A stretch of 64,000 nucleotides of DNA from Takakia lepidozioides (lineage: Eukaryota > Streptophyta > Takakiopsida > Takakiales > Takakiaceae), in contig CM060731.1 in NCBI GenBank assembly GCA_030704615.1, positions 41,974,001 to 42,038,000 on the forward strand, given 5' to 3'. The position numbers were made by a program, and so were the translations under genes. Of this stretch, positions 9,780-21,782 are shown in pieces. The notes beneath the pieces are model-generated. The model made no database searches and was not told where the DNA came from. It was given only the letters and a program-made list of their open reading frames with translations. The first letter of the stretch is position 1; each line of letters begins with the position of its first letter.

Positions 9780-11300
9780 TAGGGTTTGTAATAAAGAGCT
9801 AGAATGCAAGTCTTTGATTTCTATGCTTATACTCAACCAAAAACATGGTCTCTATGTAGTCATAAGAGACACATTCTTGCTCTCTTCCACCCCATTGTAC
9901 AACCAATATTGAGTCCAACTCAACTTGCAAGTCGTTGGCCACCAAATCAATCCCTCTTCTAGTCCTTGGGAAATTTTGATTGCAAACGATCACATCTCCA
10001 TTACCGAACATTTGTCTCCTCATCACTTGACAATTACTCCAAATCAACATAATTTATCTCAATGTGTAGGAGCAATGTTTGTTACTTATAATTCCAAACA
10101 ATACGCCTTGGATCCCACTCTCACGTCATATGCCTCCTTTGGGGTCTATCACTAATCCCCCATTAATCCATCATCCATGTGGTCCCCCTTGGTCACTTGA
10201 ATGCATATTCCATGACCTCTTGGCCTATGTGTTACTCTCCTTCATTATAATATGAATCAACATATCTCCACTTCACACACAAATGGATCTTAAGGCCTTC
10301 ATCTCTTGCTAGTTCAAGAGCTCCCCTTCTCAAACTTGAACTTACAAACCCGAGAGAGCATGTTCCACACATGCACCACTTGCTTGGTTAATAATCCACA
10401 ACAAAGCTCAAACTACTAAGAGCATGAATAGCCTTACCCTCTTGTCACATCACATAGTTAGGGTTGAGCTATGTATACATTGAATGATGATATATTTCAA
10501 GGATCTCTCACAATATGTTCTCCAAGTCCTTCCAATGCCCTAAATTTGGCTTCACACCACCATGATTGGAAGATTTCTTTATATGCTCTATTTCAAAACA
10601 TCTGGAGCTTCTTAGTGCTCTCCAATTGCTTGCCCTTATTGTCTTCAAGCCCAAGCCTATGTAGCTCCTTGGCTTCTCTTCTACAACATCCACACTTTGA
10701 ACTTGCTAAATCCTAGATTGCTAGAGAAATGAGCACTAACAATCTTTTAGTCGCTCTCCACAAGCCGTGGCATACACCATTGATTCCATAATGCATCTAG
10801 AAAGGATTCTCAAACCCTAGAATCCATGCTTCCACACACACAAGACTGCATTCTTGCAATCCTTTCAAAATCTTGTGACTCAAGAGTTTTCTTCTCTAAT
10901 TTTCCAACTCCTTGGTGCATGCAACACCCGAGCAACTTTCCTTGTAACCCCTTGCAGGCGTTGTGATACAAGAGCTAAATTCTCTTACTTCTCAACCTCC
11001 TTATTATACAAGTGCAAAACTAATCCTTACACTCCGCACTCATAAACATAAAGAGATCTTCTTATAGTGATAAAAGATGAGAAATGAGAGAAGTGGAAGA
11101 CAATGAAAACTCTTTAAGCATAAAGTAATCACACTAAGAACAACCCCTAGTCCTTCCAAGTGAGATCCACTCTATCACATAAACTAAGTCAATCCAATGG
11201 CACCTTTGCTAGAAGAATCCACCCTACAAAGCCCTCCACACACTCCTTCTCAATACCTAAAGCTATGGAGGTGTGAAAGACTCATGGAAGCTCAACTACA
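9780..11300. other. Non-coding repeat-like stretch, probably body of an LTR sequence on the - strand
   Basis: No gene is recognised. On the - strand this stretch continues, without a clear break, from the LTR-like end at 11490. It may therefore be the interior of a long LTR or a solo LTR. No primer site or retroelement protein is visible. Confidence 0.35.
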
Positions 11301-11315
11301 AGAAGATGAGCCTCC

Positions 11316-11490
11316 TCAACCCTTATAAGGAGAAAACCTATCTCATGTCGGAAGTGAGGCTTGACACGTCCTCACATGGCATATGAGACCAAATGAAGTC
11401 CCAACACACAAAATACAAATATAAATATCCAAAATGTCATAATTAACTAGAAGTAGATAATTCTAGTTAACCATGAGTAAAACCATGACA
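11316..11490 (-). repeat. LTR-like end, inverted copy of 54739-54905
   Basis: Read on the - strand, the segment begins TGTCATGGTTTTA and matches 54739-54905 on the + strand over about 170 bases with only scattered changes. A TG start and repeated occurrence suggest an LTR retrotransposon terminus. The two copies are in opposite orientation, 43 kb apart. Confidence 0.65.
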
Positions 11491-11654
11491 AATTCAAAAA
11501 ATATGCTAGGTTAGCATGTACGTGGAATATCATAGCACATAAAATACAAGTAGGGTAGCCCAAGACTGCGAGAAACTACTACTAGGGAACAAAATCAGGC
11601 GCAAATGAAAATGATCAAAATTTAGGTGGGCTTTAATTTTAATTTTTAAAAGTT

Positions 11655-11775
11655 GCACCAGCAACTTGTAGCTCAATTGGATATTGCACTCTGTTTCATC
11701 CCAACGGATTGGGGGCTCAAATCGTCCTACATGTGATACAGTTTCGTGGCCTATCGGTCTGGGATAATCTCTCAT
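11655..11775 (+). repeat. SINE-like tRNA-derived head
   Basis: A perfect RNA polymerase III A-box pattern, tagctcaattgg, lies at 11669-11680. A B-box-like ggctcaaatcg follows at 11714-11724, a spacing normal for tRNAs and tRNA-derived SINEs. I could not fold a tRNA cloverleaf with paired acceptor ends, so a SINE head is more likely than a functional tRNA gene. Confidence 0.5.
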
Positions 11776-11801
11776 GTGTGCTTTAAGGAAAGGGATTATT
11801 A

Positions 11802-11855
11802 CCCCCCCCCCCCCCCCCCGCCTCCTCCTCCTCCTCCTCCTCCTCCTCCTCCTCT
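11802..11855. repeat. Poly-C tract followed by (CCT)n microsatellite
   Basis: A run of about 17 C is followed by about a dozen CCT units. Such homopolymer and trinucleotide tracts are length-unstable and may be mis-sized in an assembly. Confidence 0.95.
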
Positions 11856-12254
11856 GTAAAGGAACTCAATTGTGAGCTATCATTTCCAGGTTTCTCTCTC
11901 TAAGACAAGTCAAAAATAAAATTTCAATTTTTGCGGTGCTACCAGTTGATATCAGGATTTTTTTTAATACGACTTAAGAACCATCTTCTTTTTTATAAAA
12001 ATAAAAAATAAAAAATCAGAAATACCTAATAGTCTTCTCATGCGGTAATAAGTTAGGTTCAAGGGTACTAAAGTTTTTTCCAAGCTCCCCCCCCTCCCCC
12101 CTTCTTTTTTTTTTAAATTTTCGGGCTCCGAATATCCATAAACGAGAAAAAAAAATGAAAAGAAAAAAAAATGTACTACTCTCACCGCCACCCACCATCT
12201 GTGTGCCTTATGCCGGATGTAAACATGGGGTCTTATGTACTAGATAACGGGCAG

Positions 12255-12335
12255 GTATTGACATATTATGCCTCCCAACGAGCCTGGGAGGGCGAGTGTG
12301 ATGGCAAACAGGGAGGCATAATATGCCAATCCTAG
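12255..12335. repeat. Hairpin with perfect 15-base arms
   Basis: The arm at 12262-12276 (catattatgcctccc) is the exact complement of 12311-12325, with a 34-base loop. With a few mismatches the pairing extends outward on both sides to about 28 bases. It may be the core of a MITE-like element; no coding sequence is involved. Confidence 0.75.
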
Positions 12336-12482
12336 CCCGGTATCTGGCGTAAAGGGATTTTGGGGCAGATAATGCGGCCTGTGATTGGCTTCAGGCCATA
12401 AAAAGCTGCTAAAAGTAAAAGTCAAACAGCCGATTATGAGAGTCAAATTGTCGATTATGAATGCGTAATGCGCCAGCACCGT

Positions 12483-13525
12483 GGAGCGACAATTTTTTAT
12501 TTTTATTTTTTATTTTAATGAACAGGGGATGGAGGCCCTGCAAATATATTAATAAAGAACGGGAAAAAATAACCCGTGAAGATACAGCCTTAAAGCGTAA
12601 TAAGGGGATACCACCCCGTGACCATCTAACTGACATGAAGCCCCAAATCAAGGAGGCAGAACTAACATAGAGAATCTGAGAATAGTTGAGAAAACCAAGC
12701 ATACAAGCTATACAGTCAGGATCCAAGAAGAAGGCCAAAAAACCCAGAGCTATGCAGCATCACAAGAAACATAGAATCTAACAAGAAGAACTAGAGGTCT
12801 AAATGAGCCTTGATTTTGTCTACTCAACCTTTGTGGTGACGCCAATTGATGTCCAGATTCTCGTACTTAGGAATAGGGCTGCCATTCTTTGGGGAGTTGA
12901 TCATGCCAGGTGATCCGTGGCTCCAAAGCACGGGTGCAGAGGATGTTGCTTTTGGCCAAGGAGAGGTCAAAGGCTTGAAACAGTTGAACCCTTTTGCGAC
13001 CTAAACACTTGCCAAAGGCTGCCAAAAGTGGCTGCCCAAGCTTTCCTCCCCTCAGTCATCAGATCCGAAAAAATTAAATAATATCATATTGATGTTGGGG
13101 CGCCTCCTCTCAAAAATAAAAGCACATATGCACTTCCATATCTACCATAAAGTATGCGTTCTCAAACAACCCCTAACACTAGAGTAGGAGGAGAAAACAG
13201 ATGAGGCATTTAAATTGAGCAGTACCAGAGATGGTGAGAGATGGGAAGGGGATTCCAATGACCATAAAAAACAGAGATAGGACCCCAGACTACTATTGCA
13301 AGAGGGCATTGGAGCAGATAATGCTCAATGGTTTCTGGAAGAGAGAGAGCAGGTGAGGCAAGACAAATTAAGCAAAGAGTGAGAAGACGCAGGGCAAAAT
13401 GCGGTTGACCAATTTCCATAAAAATACACTGATTTTGGAAGAACGTTCTTTGTGCCAAACCTGTTTCCAGATTAACATCCAGATTGTGGGGGCCAGATCT
13501 AAGCCCCATTTTTTGTTCCATAGCT
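12483..13525 (-). mobile_element. 5'-truncated LINE (L1-type), copy 1
   Basis: Read on the - strand, an open frame at 13521-13210 contains the zinc-binding region that follows RT in plant L1 elements: CLIC, then ETIEHYLLQCPLA, then VVW. Downstream, around 12850, comes a NWRHH phrase shared with the other two copies. The element ends in a tail reading ...ttaatatatttgcagggc...cccctgttcatt and then A-rich sequence (T-rich on the + strand at 12493-12519). RT itself is missing, so this is a dead 3' fragment produced by target-primed reverse transcription. Confidence 0.75.
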
Positions 13526-14727
13526 GGGTATGAGTCGGGGAGGCCTCAGCTATGAGTAGCCCATCTTAACCCCTGAAGGACGAGAGGTATTTTTGGGTTT
13601 TTGGACAATTCGGGGACCCACCCTCACACGTCAGCAGCTACCTGCCCACCAACGTTCATCCACGTGGATGAACCGTACAAACTGCTTTCTACCTACAAGA
13701 TGCACAAGCCCCCCAAAATTTAGGGAGATTCCACCGTGTAGTTTGGGAAATTATAGCATTTGAAGACGGTGCATTTTTTTGAAAATGGAAAAAACAAAGC
13801 AAAAGTTCATGTTTGACCAAGCAAATTATCCATGATCCCAAATTTTCCTGGGAGAAAAAGTTCTATATTCCTATGAAGTGCACAATCCCAAACCCTCACA
13901 CCAAATTTCACCCCAATCTGCCAAAATGACAAGGGGGGTGCTTTGTATGTGATTGGAATGGGGGTCCAAAAAGAGAATTTGCAAAGGAAATGGTATAGGC
14001 CCCATTGGGACCCCAAATTCTCCTTCATTTGGGAATTCCAACGGTCAGTCCTTCATAGGCCAAGAACTACACAAGCTTGCCCAAGAATTTCCCCAAAATT
14101 CCCTAAATTGCATTTGGGATGTGGGATTTTGTGAAATTTCCGGCCTCCTCCAGGTCAGGCAATCGGTGGCCGTAATTTCGCCTGAATCCGGCGACGTTTT
14201 CCGGGCCACGTCGAGGTTTTCCATTATTTGCTAGGGCCAGCTCATTCGAGCCGTCCCCGTGTTCGTCGGCGTTTTGGGGAGGGCCTCAAAAGCCCCCCAC
14301 TCCAACCCCTGCATTGCCCCCCGCCGCAAAATCCCACCTGCGTGGCTGCTGCCACCTGTCACGTCGACGGTCAACTGCCGTCCCCCTCCACCCAAAATCC
14401 TGCAATTTTCAAACTTCAAAAATTCCTCACGGCGGAGTTTTTCTCTGTTGGGGGCGCCATAAAGACCTGCGTGTGCAGCTCGTTCCGCGCTACATTTTTT
14501 GTTCAAGCCGCTCCTTCATCGGACTTCATCCGTGCATGCTATGGATGGATGAAAAATCGGGCCGACCCGATTCGGGTCGGTTAACAGAATATGCAAAAAA
14601 AGGGCAGTGCTTGAGGTCCATCCAAATCCAGTTGGGTACGAGGTCGGGGAGGCCTCAGCAATGAATAGCCCATCTTAAGAGAATGTGAAAAAAAAAGGCT
14701 GTGATTGGGGTCCATCCAACCCCACTC
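13523..14727. repeat. Repeated phrases flanking about 1.06 kb
   Basis: A sequence of about 45 bases (gtcggggaggcctcagc...agcccatctta) occurs at 13531-13567 and again at 14642-14679. The second copy is embedded in a further tandem repeat of about 95 bases (14585-14632 resembles 14679-14727). The intervening DNA holds no recognisable gene. Its structure suggests an insertion or local duplication. Confidence 0.6.
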
Positions 14728-15410
14728 TCCACGGTCAAATTGCAGCCGCGCTGTGTGTCCACAAAGGAACCAAAGGAAAGAGAAAGGGCCGGCCAATGTA
14801 ATTCACCTCCAGAAGGGGTGCGGTGTTGCAGCATCCATCAAGGATCAATCTTCTCCTCCTTAATTTGCCTCCAAAAAGGCATAATCTGCCCCAAAATCCT
14901 TTACGCACTTGCCAAAGGGCTTTGGGCATGTTTTTATTTCTGGCGAAATTAGACCTAACAAAAACAAATCGAATATTCTGTCGTAAATTCCCTATTTCTC
15001 CTGGATGAAATCGCCAAAATTCTCCCAAAAAAAATAGACTGAGGAAGAATTCGCCTAATATGGATGATATACATGGATGAAAGTACATATAAGGATGATT
15101 CTGTCGAAATTTCAGTGGATGACCAGAAAATATGGCTATTTCCTGCAAAACTCAGTAGCCACTCCTGTTATTTTCCAAAATTTGAAAGAAACTGGGTTCG
15201 TCCCTCAGTGCAAGTGTGCATGCCTTACTATGGCCCAATGGGGTTTATTTTTTCCCCACTTAATAAAATAATCGGGTTTCATCCCCTTTATTCTAAATAA
15301 AAACGAAAAAAAACAATGGCTTTGGCATCCCATTTTCCAAAAAAAGGATTAAGAAAGAAAAAAAGAAAGAAAGAAAAGAAGAACAATGATAAAAAATATC
15401 TGAAAACAAG
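14728..15410. other. Intergenic, no gene recognised
   Basis: Short open frames only, without family resemblance. A-rich low-complexity sequence lies at 15300-15390. Confidence 0.4.
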
Positions 15411-16262
15411 ACGGCACGGATGAGCATAAAACTCATCCATCCACGCAACGAGGAGTTGCACGTTGACCGCGCACAGACACGCCCCACGTGCACGGCACTC
15501 TCGCTCGCAGGCAGGCAGCCCGCGGAGCCTGCTACCGCGCCCTGCATCTCTCCACTCTCTCCCTCGCTCCGACCTCTCCGACTCTCCTGCTGCCTCTGCT
15601 CAGTCTACTGTCTCTACCTTGGCTGGCTTGAAGAGGGTTTTTTTTCTTTTTCTTTTTTTGTTTTGTCGTGTTGTTTGTCGGCTTCGCTCTTTCCACAGCT
15701 TACAAACTCTCACTCTGTTTTTTGCGTCTGTTTCGGGTCTGTTCCGGAAAATGGATGCCTGGCTTGCAGGCCGGGAGCGATGGCAGAGACGGCCGCCGGT
15801 GTTGATGAGGGAGGAATAAGACCGTGTAAGCGGTCGGGGATGCGGGTGCAGAGCAGTAGCCGTTGATTACAGGATTCTTCGTGAATCCTGTGTCTGGAGC
15901 TTCCTCGGTTCTGTGCCAGAGTAACCTCTGCGGCCAAACGTTTTGTATTTAGTATTTACCCTGTTTGATAGTTGAAAACCTTGGGCTCCGGGGTTGAGTA
16001 GGTGAAAACCGCGGATTCCTGTGCATCTTGTTGTTGAGGATGTGGTTCTCAACACTAGTTTGTGTGGGAAGCATGTTGTTGTCGGGTGGAGGAGGAGTGA
16101 GCATGTGGGCATTGTTGGGGAGTATAGCGTTTCCTCTTGGGAAATGAGATAGTTCTCTATGGTGTGGATATTGGACCGAACAGCATATTGCTAAAAGGGG
16201 GTGTGAGGACTGGCCTTTGCCAGTCGTTGCAATCTGAGTGTTGAATAAAGAGGAGGGCGGAA
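15411..16262 (+). promoter_or_regulatory. Upstream and 5' untranslated region of the ARMC8 homologue
   Basis: The region lies directly before the ARMC8 start codon. It contains a G-box core CACGTG at 15485-15490 and a pyrimidine-rich patch (about 15545-15660) of the kind found near plant transcription starts. The open frames inside it (for example 15420-15866) show no family resemblance. No TATA box was convincing. Confidence 0.4.
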
Positions 16263-19200
16263 ATGCCCGCTTCAGCAGCGTGGGCACGGCCCGAGGATCT
16301 GGTGGAGAGTTTGAGCTCCCTAGACAACACTGCAAGGTTGAAGGCGCTTCGGGATGTCAAGAACCAAATCATTGGAAACAAGACCAAGAAACTCTCCTAC
16401 ATAAAGCTCGGTGCAGTGCCCCGCGTGGTAGAGATTCTTGCCAGTGACACCGAGGTACCCTTGCTTGTGCAATCAGCTGCTGCGGTAGGCAGCTTTGCAT
16501 GCGGGATGGATGCCGGTGTGAAAGCTGTTTTGGAGAGCGGCGTTTTGCCTCACCTTCTTAAGATGCTTTCCAACGGGGACAATAAGGTTCTCTACTTCCA
16601 TATCTTCATTGTCTACTGGTTAGTTACCAGGTTATAGGGTTTCCAGCTTCACAGAGGAAGAATGGGGAAGAGGGAGAGACAGAGAAAACGATTAAAATAA
16701 TACTCTAAGTTTAAATTTTGTTGCTTTGAGGTTATTCTGTTCGTACTAGTGTCCTCCTGGAAACTGTGGGGCACTTGGGAGATTGATGATTACTATGTGG
16801 AAAACAGCAGGTTGTGGAGACTTGTGCTCGATCGTTGAAGATGATTTTCCAGTCAAAGTTGGCCCCAAAGAGTGACATGTTTCAAGGCCGCAGAATGGAG
16901 CTGATTTTGGAGCTTCTTAACAGTGGAAATGACAATGTGGCTGAAGTTGCTGCAAGTGTGCTTGCCCGGTGCTGTGAAACCCTAGAGCACCAGCAGGCTC
17001 TTGCAGATGCAGGGGGCTTACAGAGCCTTGTTGGCCTCCTTGCTGGATCCACTAAGAAGCGGGAGGCTGCGCTGGATGCATTGGCAGCCCTTACGAAAGA
17101 CAACCGGCAGTTGTCAGCCACTCTTATCATAATGGATCAAGGGGAGGCATTGGCCTCGATCATCAGACTTGTGAAGGACAAGTCCTCAAGGACACGATTG
17201 CTAGCATGTATGTGTCTAGCAAACATTGGAAAGGCATGCCCGGCAGGTTATGAGCAAGAGGGTGAAATCCGAGCTAACATGCTGGGAATCTTGATGAAGT
17301 TGTTGGATGAGCCTGGTCAAGTTGGAGAGGAAGCCCCAGGTACGTCACAGTCGATATCTAAATGGGTATCACTTTTTGTTCTTCCATTTGTGAAATTTCT
17401 GTTGTCCAGTTTGTTTGAAAGTGATAGGGAATAGTCTGGCTAAACTTGTTGCAAGGACGTTATTTGTGTCATGTGCTAGATTCTGCTCCACCTGTTTGTG
17501 GATATTTTGTTTGTTTTTAGCCTTTTGGAAGTATCCTAATTTATGTGAGATTATTGTCAGGTGTCTTGGCTGATTTGGTCACTAGCAATGAAGAGCTCCA
17601 GAAAGCAGCTTTTGAGGGAAATGCAATTGAAAAGCTGGCTGAATTCTTGCACCATGGCAAAATCTCTGCAAAGCAGCTTGAGGGTGTCCTCATGGCGCTT
17701 ACTGAATTGTGTTCCCGACTGGAGGAGAGCAGACGTCAGCTCTTGGATTTGCAGGTACGCATTTCTGCGTGATTTTTGAAACCTTGGCTCGAGTTTCGGC
17801 AGGTGTCGAGGTTCTGGTAAGCTAGGGCCTCTTAGGGTTTGACATTTGGAGCGGCGTTGACTGAGGAATCCATTCTAGGATGCAGAACATCAAGTTAAGG
17901 AGTACTGCAGCCCTGGCCTCATTTGCAATCAGTCAATGATGCAGGGCAATAGATGGTTGTTTGAATCTATATTGACATTTTCTTAATTATCATGAAAATC
18001 ACGATAGCCAACATCCTGGGCAATCTGAGTTTTGGGTTGCTCATGCAAAACCATTGTGTATGGGATGTACAATGAGGAGGGTTGGTTCGAGTGGTCCAGT
18101 TTTGTTACTCCCTCCATACGTCCTAGGACTAGGCCTACCGTGTTGACCTTCACAAGCAACAGTTAAAAGGAAGTACTGGTACCAGGCCGGGTTTAGGACT
18201 AATAAATATTTGGGATGGGTGTGATAGGACTGAAAAAGTATGAAACCCTCGTTGGCTTTGGCTGCCCCCATTGCTTCCTCCTCATTTGGTTAGTTACAGG
18301 GATCTATTACCTTGTGTGGTTGCTTCTTTGTTTGGGAGAATTGCAAGGGCTTCAGATTCTTCATATCTGCGTGCTCTGGCGTAGTAGTGAGGACTGTGTA
18401 AGGATTTGGGTTCTGCTGTTAGAGCTTTCTTTTCAGGAAACACCAATAGCCACTTCCATACACAGGTTGAATCTCTTTATTCCTTTGTGGTTCTTATCTA
18501 TTTGTTACCATTTCATATCCCTGCATACACATATTTCTCTCAAACTCGTTGGAGTATCTTACTCTCTGTCATACCTCCACGCGAGCGTTTGGAAACTTCC
18601 TAAGGGGTTGATGTGGCTTGGCTTGGCCTCCTCTTTATCATCGAGTTGATAAGAGACAGCATTTGCCTTCTTCCCAGATGGTGGGCAATCTCTATGATAA
18701 TCAACACAACATAGCAAGGGCTACATGACCTAAGTTTCCTCGTGGAGTCTGTTCTATCCAATTACCCTCCAATTTAGGATTCAGTCAAGCTCACTTAGTG
18801 CTCCACCCATGAAGCATAATGACTGCAATGAAGTTAGTTTTTGAGTCAAATACTTTGGATTTGTTTGCAGGTAAAAGGGCCCATTGTTGCAGCTTTAGGA
18901 CACTGCTCAGTGGGAGTACGGGTGGCAGCATGCGCCTGTGTGAAGAGTCTCTCTCGTTCAGTCAAGGTTAGTGCATCCTCTTGTTACATATAGGGCTGGT
19001 TCTTGTGGTTATTTTGTCAGGTTTTTTGCAGTGGGCACTGGTACATACTTGAGTCTTAAAGCTCAACGTGAAAAGTCTATTGGGGAGTTCCACTGATTTG
19101 GCTGTGGCTACTTTTTCCCTGACTATGACCTCTGGTGGTTGTGTTTCTGTCAGAACTTGCGTAACGGCTTAACAGACGAATGTTTGGTACTTCCTCTATT

Positions 19201-21782
19201 GAACCTGCTCAGCGATCCCTGTGCAGCAGTTCAGGTGGGGGATTTTTACTACATGATGTAAATAGTTCAGTTTACTTCAAGGACATTCAGATGTGGAGAC
19301 CCTTATGCCTCTATGGCAATGACTTTGTTCTGACTATGATGCGGGGAGTGGCTGCAGTTTTGGAACCAAGTCATGATAGCTGAGGGATTTGAAAAGCTCA
19401 CTAGGGGAATGCCCAAGGAGTTTTCACATGCTAACACCTTGCTTATTCCCTCAAGTGGATTGTCTCTAGGGTGTTATGATAGTAGAGCCATTAAGCAGTT
19501 GAGGTGTGCTCACTGTTGGGAAACAGGCTGAGGCCTTGACTGCAGTAGGCAACATTGTCCTCGACTTTACTCCCCAAAAGGAGGTGGTGATGAAGTCGGA
19601 AGGGATTAGCCAGCTCACACACCTGGCACAATCCATGGATCCCACTCTGAGGCGTAATGCAGTTCTTGCCCTGAAGAACTTGTTGTACATGGCGGACAAG
19701 ACTGTGAAGGAACGGGTGATGAGTGAACTTACAGTTTCTACTTTGTGTGACTTGATTCGAGGTACACCATTGTTCCCTCCTTTTCTACATTGGTTATGGT
19801 CTGATGGAGCAATTTCTTTGTTTTGTATTGTCTTGGAGCCTAGTTGCACTAGGCCTTCTGGTTACAATCCACCAAAGTATGATGGTGATGTAACCATGAG
19901 CTTGTTGAACTTCCACATGATGCAGGAAGATTTGACTCTTCCAGGTCTTTGGGTGTAAAACCCTCACCTTAAACCTTCAGGGGAAATCTCAGGGGCGTGT
20001 CCATAATAGCCAGAGATTATGTCAGTTGGCCACCTTGTCGGCTATATTGGGACATGCTAGCCAGAGTTTTTGTATGCAAGCAAGTTGTAAGCACCAAAAG
20101 CAAGTCATGCTCCCATTATCTGATCAACCCTGGAGTTTTTGGGGTTCTATTAGATGTCTGCATACTATTTTAACCCATGTCTTGTCTTCGGTTTTCTCAA
20201 ACCTCACAACTATTGGTCTACATCATTATGCTGGCAGCCTACTCCCACAGTCAGCTATCAGTGTATGCAGGGTTCATTGGACCCAAAGGTTTTGATGGGT
20301 TGGGTTGCTACATGGCTCTCTTTCAGACCTTCCCCTGTGGACACTCTTCAAGTTATGCGCATTGCATTTTAGCAGTTATAAAAATTTAAAATTATACACC
20401 TCATCAACCAAAATCAGGTCCCTGACAGATGGACAAGAGGTGGCTTCATGCCAATTGTTGCTGGGATCTTGCTGACAGAATCTGCGCTCCTAAGTCCTCC
20501 TCACTATTTTTGTTTTTCGTGTTGTTTGTTTTGGGTGTAGTGTACAGCTATCTGTAGAAAAATCCGCCACTTCTCTTTCACCTGCACAGACATGATGAAT
20601 CTCCTAGTGACGCGAAAATAATTTCTTGTTCAACATCTTCTGTGGGTGGCAGACTCAGAGGAGGAAGTTCAAGAGCAAGCAATATCCCTCGTCCGCAATC
20701 TGGTATATGGTGACACTGAGTCATTCAAACACATATTTGCTCATGAAGGGCTGCTACTACTTGCAGTTGAACAACAGCTGTGTGGTTCCCTCCGTCCTGA
20801 GATCTGCTCACAGGTGCAACACCCTTTCTTTTCCGAGCCGGTCTGTACATTGTTAAAGGATAACTCTCACAAAGTACAGAAAGCAAAGGGGCGAAGTTGG
20901 GAAGGGGAAGAGGGAAGGGGTTGATGAAACTGGAGTTAGCTGCAAGTCTGCCGCTGTATCATAAAAAGTATTTCAAGAGTTGCCTGCAAGTCCATGAGAT
21001 GGTTGACTGCTCTTGTGCTTCGTTGGTGTATATTGTGTTAGCGACAGTACGAAGACTTCTGATTTAAACGTATCTATTTGAGGTTTGAATTGATTATGAG
21101 TGAGACTTTGTTATTTCTGCAGGCTCTCTATGTATTAAACAATGTGGCAGCTGGAAAGGAGATACACAAGGAGGCAGTGATGGATCTGGTAGATCCATTC
21201 AAGGCAATGACTGACAGACGACCGGCATTGCTGAACCGCTTTCTTCAAGATATGAGCAACCCTCAGCTGCGGGTTGTTGCTGTCTGGTGCATCATCAACC
21301 TCACATATCCTGGAGGAGCTGACACAAGCACGCGTGTGGCAAGACTACGGGTTGCCGGGATTGAGTCCCAGCTACTGAAAATGGCAGATGATCCCTGCTT
21401 GGACGTGAAGGTCAGTCCCTGCGGCCCTTTTCCCTCTTCGATTACAATTCATCGGCACCACGTGCTAAACTCAGCTGGAGAAGAGCAAGGAGAGAAGGGA
21501 GAAAGTATGTGCTAGTGCGTGGATATTTGTTATTAAATTGATAGTCTTACCTTGCTTGTAGCTTTCAGTTGAGCCTTCCACTTCGGTGTTTTAAAGCTCT
21601 CCTTTTCTGAAGGGGTTGTGAATGTGAATGGACATTGCAATGTAATGTGTGTCCACAAATGTGTGTCCACACACATTACTAAATGCCACCACTACACTGT
21701 GATGCAGGATCGAGTGAAGACAGCCCTAGAACACTTTTCGACGACAATGACAACAGCAGTTGCTACCACTTCAGGACACTAA
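16263..21782 (+). CDS. ARMC8: ARMC8 homologue, armadillo-repeat subunit of the CTLH/GID ubiquitin ligase
   Basis: Nine exons join in phase: 16263-16586, 16811-17339, 17561-17754, 18871-18966, 19154-19234, 19527-19761, 20653-20813, 21123-21410 and 21708-21782. All have GT-AG borders and together give about 660 residues, close to the human ARMC8 length. The whole protein is armadillo-type helical repeats. The order of blocks follows ARMC8: LKALRDVKNQIIGNKTKK and LGAVPRVVEIL near the N terminus, VRVAACACVKSLSRSVK in the middle, then GNIVLDFTPQKEVVM, LRRNAVLALKNL and AVWCIINLTYPGG. ARMC8 is a scaffold subunit of the CTLH/GID complex, which marks proteins for proteasomal degradation. The start at 16263 opens exon 1 just before the first conserved block. 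No lesion was seen. Confidence 0.9.

Noticed and set aside
14228-14584. 118-codon Pro-rich open frame
   Set aside because: No family match and several overlapping frames of equal length; likely GC-rich chance.
15420-15866. 148-codon open frame upstream of ARMC8
   Set aside because: Composition follows a pyrimidine-rich promoter or leader, and there is no motif.
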